Part shown: positions 61,047 through 64,000 of the stretch, piece by piece
Layout: each line of letters begins with the position of its first letter
Numbering within the stretch: the first letter of the stretch is position 1
Assembly: GCF_022227765.1 (NCBI RefSeq)
Contig: NZ_JAJMLZ010000009.1
Location: forward strand, 1-64,000
Length of the DNA: 64,000 nt
Source: Ectothiorhodospira shaposhnikovii
Lineage (GTDB): Bacteria; Pseudomonadota; Gammaproteobacteria; Ectothiorhodospirales; Ectothiorhodospiraceae
Reading direction: 5' to 3'
Position numbers and translations under genes: made by a program
The notes under the pieces: model-generated
What the model was told of the DNA's origin: nothing
What the model saw: the letters and a program-made list of their open reading frames with translations, nothing else
The model's database searches: none

Positions 61047-63249
61047 GTGTCCTGCTCCCATTGTCATCAGTGCGAGAACCGTTGCGGCCCCGTCTCTCAT
61101 CCCTCAGCGCCAGGTCCATGAGCCCTGACACATCCAGCACCAGCGCCACCTCTCCGGACCCAAGGATGGTGGACCCGGAAACCCCCGGCAGACCCGAAAA
61201 AAGAGACCCCAAAGGCTTGATGACCGCTTGCAGCTGTCCCTTGAGCTCATCCACCAACAGACCTGCCTTGCGTCCCGCCCAATGCAACACCACCACATTT
61301 CGGCGGCGGCCGCGCGGCCCCTGAAGACGGAAGAGTTCCGCCAGCCGCAACAGCGGCAGGATCTCGCCCCGCAGACTGAGCTGGTTATCACCCCTGGCCT
61401 CCGCAATGGGCGGCAGTTCCAGACACTCCAGCACCGTATCCAGCGGTACCACGTAATCGTTACCCGCGACCCTGACCAGAAATCCATCGATGATGGCCAG
61501 CGACAGGGGCAACCGCATGCGAAATGTCGTGCCTTCTCCCGGACGGGTTTCAATCTCGACGCTCCCTCTCAAGGCATCGATGTCGCGGCGGACCACATCC
61601 ATGCCCACTCCGCGGCCGGACAGATTGCTGACCTCCTGGGCGGTGGAAAAACCCGGCTCAAAAATCAGACGCCATACCGCGTCGTCGTCCAGTTCCTTGT
61701 CCTCCGGGATCAGCCCCCGCTTGCGGGCCTTGGTCAGGATGCGTTCCCGATCCAGCCCTCCGCCGTCATCGGAAACCTCCACCAGGACACAGCCCGCCTC
61801 GTGGAAGGCATTCAGTCGTACCTGCCCCTGATCAGGCTTTCCTCTGGCCCTGCGCTGTTCCGGAGATTCGATACCGTGATCCACGGCATTGCGAATCAGG
61901 TGGGTCAGCGGATCGGAAAGACGTTCCACCACGGTCTTGTCCAATTGGGTATCCGCGCCGTGAATGACCAACTCGATATCCTTGCCGCTTTCCTTGCACA
62001 CATCGCGGACCACGCGCCTGAAACGGTTGAAGGTTTCGCCGATTTCCACCATGCGCAGGTTCATGGCACTGTCACGTATTTCATCCACCAGACGTGCCAC
62101 CTCGTAGATGGACTCCATCAGCACGCTGTCCTGGGTATCCTTTGACTGGACACGCAAGCCGGCGGTGGCAATGACCAGTTCACCGACTTGATCGATCAAA
62201 AGATCCAGCTTGTCCGCCCGGACCCTGAGCAGGCGGGTATCCTGAGTCTGCCGCTTGCGTACTTCCTGCTGGCGATCCAGCGCGACGGCAACGACTTCCG
62301 GCTGGATGCATTGTTCCCTGACCAGGGCTTCACCCAGCAAGGGCGGGTTCGTCGATTGACTGGCCTGCAGATCCAGCACATGATCCAGTTCCCGCCGGGT
62401 AATGGCACCGCAACCCACCAGAATCTCCCCCAGACGGTGGACACCTTCAGGCAGGGATTCCATGAGTTTCCGGAAGTCCTCCAAACGACTACCCGGAGGC
62501 AGGATGCGGATCTGACTGTCCTCGCGAACAAAATCGAAGACACCTTCCAGCCTCGCCTTGTCCACTCCACTGCGCAAACGAATCTCGAATCCCAGATAGC
62601 ACTGCTCCGGATCCATCTCCGCAGCCGGAGGAATGGCATCGGTCAAGGTAAACAGGTGGACGATCTCACCCATCGTGGTGAGGTAATGAATGAAGGAAAG
62701 AGGGTCCATGCCGTTGCGCAGGACATCCGGACCAAAACGCAAGGACAGGTGCCAGACGTCATCCTCGCTGCCTCCGTTCCGCCCCAGGTTGACCACCGGA
62801 TCTTCCAGGACCAGCGGGGCGACTCCGGCGCCGGGGGACGGGTCGGCGTCCGGCTCCCCGTGTCCCAGGTAATGCGCCAACCGGGCGACCAGGTCTGCCC
62901 CCTGATCGAGGGTGGCACCGTCCGGTGGTTCATCCCTCTCCACGGCATCAATGAGGTTTTCAATATGATCCCGACAATCCATGAACAGGGCAATGAGCAC
63001 GGAATCCATGGGCAGGGGACCATCCCTGACCCGGTCCAGAACACTTTCGGCATGGTGGGTGAAGGCAACGATCACCTCCAGACCGAACAGTCCGGCGGAA
63101 CCCTTGATGGTATGAGCCGCCCGAAACAGGGCGTTGATGGCTTCCGCGTCCGCCGGCGACTGCTTGAGAATGCGCAGGGATTCTTCCATCTCCTCCAGCA
63201 GTCCCCGCGCCTCCGCCAGAAAGGTCGGCAATGCATCGGACAGACTCAT
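61030..63249 (-). CDS. cheA: Chemotaxis histidine kinase CheA
   Basis: The 739-residue kinase starts with the HPt domain, phospho-acceptor His 46 in [12 protein letters not shown]. The dimer helices, the HATPase with [17 protein letters not shown] and GRGVGMDVV, and the C-terminal CheW-like domain ([17 protein letters not shown]) follow. A CheY/CheB-binding P2 domain is not obvious; a diverged one may occupy about 150-270. Its ATG overlaps the STAS gene stop (ATGA). Confidence 0.97.
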   Translation of the reverse strand: MSLSDALPTFLAEARGLLEEMEESLRILKQSPADAEAINALFRAAHTIKGSAGLFGLEVIVAFTHHAESVLDRVRDGPLPMDSVLIALFMDCRDHIENLIDAVERDEPPDGATLDQGADLVARLAHYLGHGEPDADPSPGAGVAPLVLEDPVVNLGRNGGSEDDVWHLSLRFGPDVLRNGMDPLSFIHYLTTMGEIVHLFTLTDAIPPAAEMDPEQCYLGFEIRLRSGVDKARLEGVFDFVREDSQIRILPPGSRLEDFRKLMESLPEGVHRLGEILVGCGAITRRELDHVLDLQASQSTNPPLLGEALVREQCIQPEVVAVALDRQQEVRKRQTQDTRLLRVRADKLDLLIDQVGELVIATAGLRVQSKDTQDSVLMESIYEVARLVDEIRDSAMNLRMVEIGETFNRFRRVVRDVCKESGKDIELVIHGADTQLDKTVVERLSDPLTHLIRNAVDHGIESPEQRRARGKPDQGQVRLNAFHEAGCVLVEVSDDGGGLDRERILTKARKRGLIPEDKELDDDAVWRLIFEPGFSTAQEVSNLSGRGVGMDVVRRDIDALRGSVEIETRPGEGTTFRMRLPLSLAIIDGFLVRVAGNDYVVPLDTVLECLELPPIAEARGDNQLSLRGEILPLLRLAELFRLQGPRGRRRNVVVLHWAGRKAGLLVDELKGQLQAVIKPLGSLFSGLPGVSGSTILGSGEVALVLDVSGLMDLALRDERRGRNGSRTDDNGSRTHGLVQ

Positions 63250-63587
63250 GAGCGATCTCCATGCCTGCCATGACCATGGGGGATGAACATGGGGTCACCC
63301 AATTGACCGGCCAGGTTATACAGATCCAGTACGGCCAGCACGGATGGACTGTGATCGGAGAGTGTCAGGTGACGTCCCGTCGCCTGGGCTTCCTTCTTGA
63401 TCAGAATGAGCAATTGGGCGCCGGTGGTATCCATGTCGGTGACCTTGGCCAGGCTCACCGTCACCTCTTCAAAATCATGCAGGATCTCCATGAATTTCTG
63501 CTTGATCTCCATGGCATGATAAATGGTCATCTCCCCTTCCATCCTCAGGAGACAATGCCCAGCGTCCTGTTCCAATATCATTTCCAT
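63246..63587 (-). CDS. STAS-domain protein of the chemotaxis operon
   Basis: The 113-residue single-domain STAS protein has DMDTTGAQLLILIKKEA at the phosphorylation-loop position, with Thr in place of the usual Ser. STAS proteins coupled to cheA are common in gammaproteobacterial che operons of this type and resemble anti-sigma-factor antagonists. ATG at 63587 has GGGAGGG ten bases before it; the frame further upstream overlaps cheY and is a shadow. Confidence 0.9.
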   Translation of the reverse strand: MEMILEQDAGHCLLRMEGEMTIYHAMEIKQKFMEILHDFEEVTVSLAKVTDMDTTGAQLLILIKKEAQATGRHLTLSDHSPSVLAVLDLYNLAGQLGDPMFIPHGHGRHGDRS

Positions 63588-63640
63588 GTGCGGCAGCCCT
63601 CCCGGCCAGTATTCTCCGACGCCTTCCGAATCGGACGGCG

Positions 63641-64000
63641 TCAGGGACCCATGAGTTTTGCCACTGCGTCCAGCATCTGATTCGGCTGAAAGGGCTTGAC
63701 AATCCAGGCCTTCGCGCCGGCTTCCTTGCCGGCGGACTTTTTCGCGTCCCCGGCCTCCGTGGTCAACATGATGACAGGGGTGAACCGACACTCCGGACGA
63801 GCCTTGAATTCCTTCAGGAAACTGATGCCGTCCATCCCCGGCATATTCACGTCACTGATCACCAGATTGACTTTCCCGCCACTGAGTTTGGAAAGGGCAT
63901 CCCGACCATCAGACGCTTCTATGACGGTATAACCGGCCCCTCTCAGCGTCATACCGACTACTTGCCGTATTGAGGCAGAGTCATCAACAATCATGACAGT
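63641..64000 (-). CDS. cheY: CheY-type response regulator, start at or beyond window edge
   Basis: This single receiver domain of at least 117 residues has the acidic pair in IVDDSASIRQVV, phospho-acceptor Asp 48 in VISDVNMPGMDG, Thr in MLTTEAG and Lys in WIVKPFQ. The frame stays open to the last base (Thr-Val before the Met at 63994), and family members usually start a few residues earlier, so the true start may lie outside. It leads the che operon. Confidence 0.93.
   Translation of the reverse strand, partial: TVMIVDDSASIRQVVGMTLRGAGYTVIEASDGRDALSKLSGGKVNLVISDVNMPGMDGISFLKEFKARPECRFTPVIMLTTEAGDAKKSAGKEAGAKAWIVKPFQPNQMLDAVAKLMGP

Overview
The window reads as a chromosomal segment of a GC-rich, sulfur-oxidising, CO2-fixing gammaproteobacterium. 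A form IA RuBisCO with its CbbQ/CbbO activase, a Tat-dependent sulfide:quinone oxidoreductase-type flavoprotein, a form IV RuBisCO-like protein and gammaproteobacterial housekeeping blocks (ftsK-lolA-rarA, minCDE, aat, trxB) all point to the Chromatiales, probably Ectothiorhodospiraceae-like. The species cannot be named from the sequence alone.

Layout. 1-1.4 kb: end of an AAA-ATPase/PD-(D/E)XK protein, then a paired palindromic repeat. 1.8-7.3 kb: a sulfate activation locus, with cysNC and cysD behind an exapted IS630-transposase-like HTH protein, divergent from an SLC13 permease. 7.3-16.2 kb: a leftward block of surface-glycan genes (GT2, sulfotransferase, FkbM methyltransferase, second sulfotransferase, 1138-residue glycosyltransferase), visibly AT-richer in its middle. 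16.5-29.5 kb: two partial, scattered sets of dTDP-rhamnose genes (rfbA x2, rfbC x2, rfbB x2, rfbD). Between them lie a toxin-antitoxin-SecB chaperone cassette, a second SLC13 permease, a glycosyltransferase, a KpsS-like capsule protein and an outer-membrane barrel. 29.5-37 kb: SulP transporter divergent from cbbL-cbbS-cbbQ-cbbO. 37-47 kb: housekeeping genes. 47.4-51.1 kb: sqr, a membrane protein, yjbQ and the form IV RuBisCO-like gene. 51.1-64 kb: a leftward chemotaxis operon (cheY, STAS, cheA, mcp, cheW, cheR, cheB), a DUF342/FapA-like gene, nnrU and two tandem PAS-containing receptors.

How the parts may work together. CysD and CysN-CysC make PAPS, the donor for the two sulfotransferases. 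Sulfate permeases flank or lie near the same block, and sugar-nucleotide and capsule genes follow. No cysH or cysIJ is present here. The left third can therefore be read as one locus for building a sulfated, rhamnose-containing surface polysaccharide; this is inference. The SulP transporter beside RuBisCO has an unusual insertion of about 125 residues and is a candidate inorganic-carbon or anion supplier for CO2 fixation. Two families of dispersed palindromes recur through the window, one of them reading into the end of a gene.
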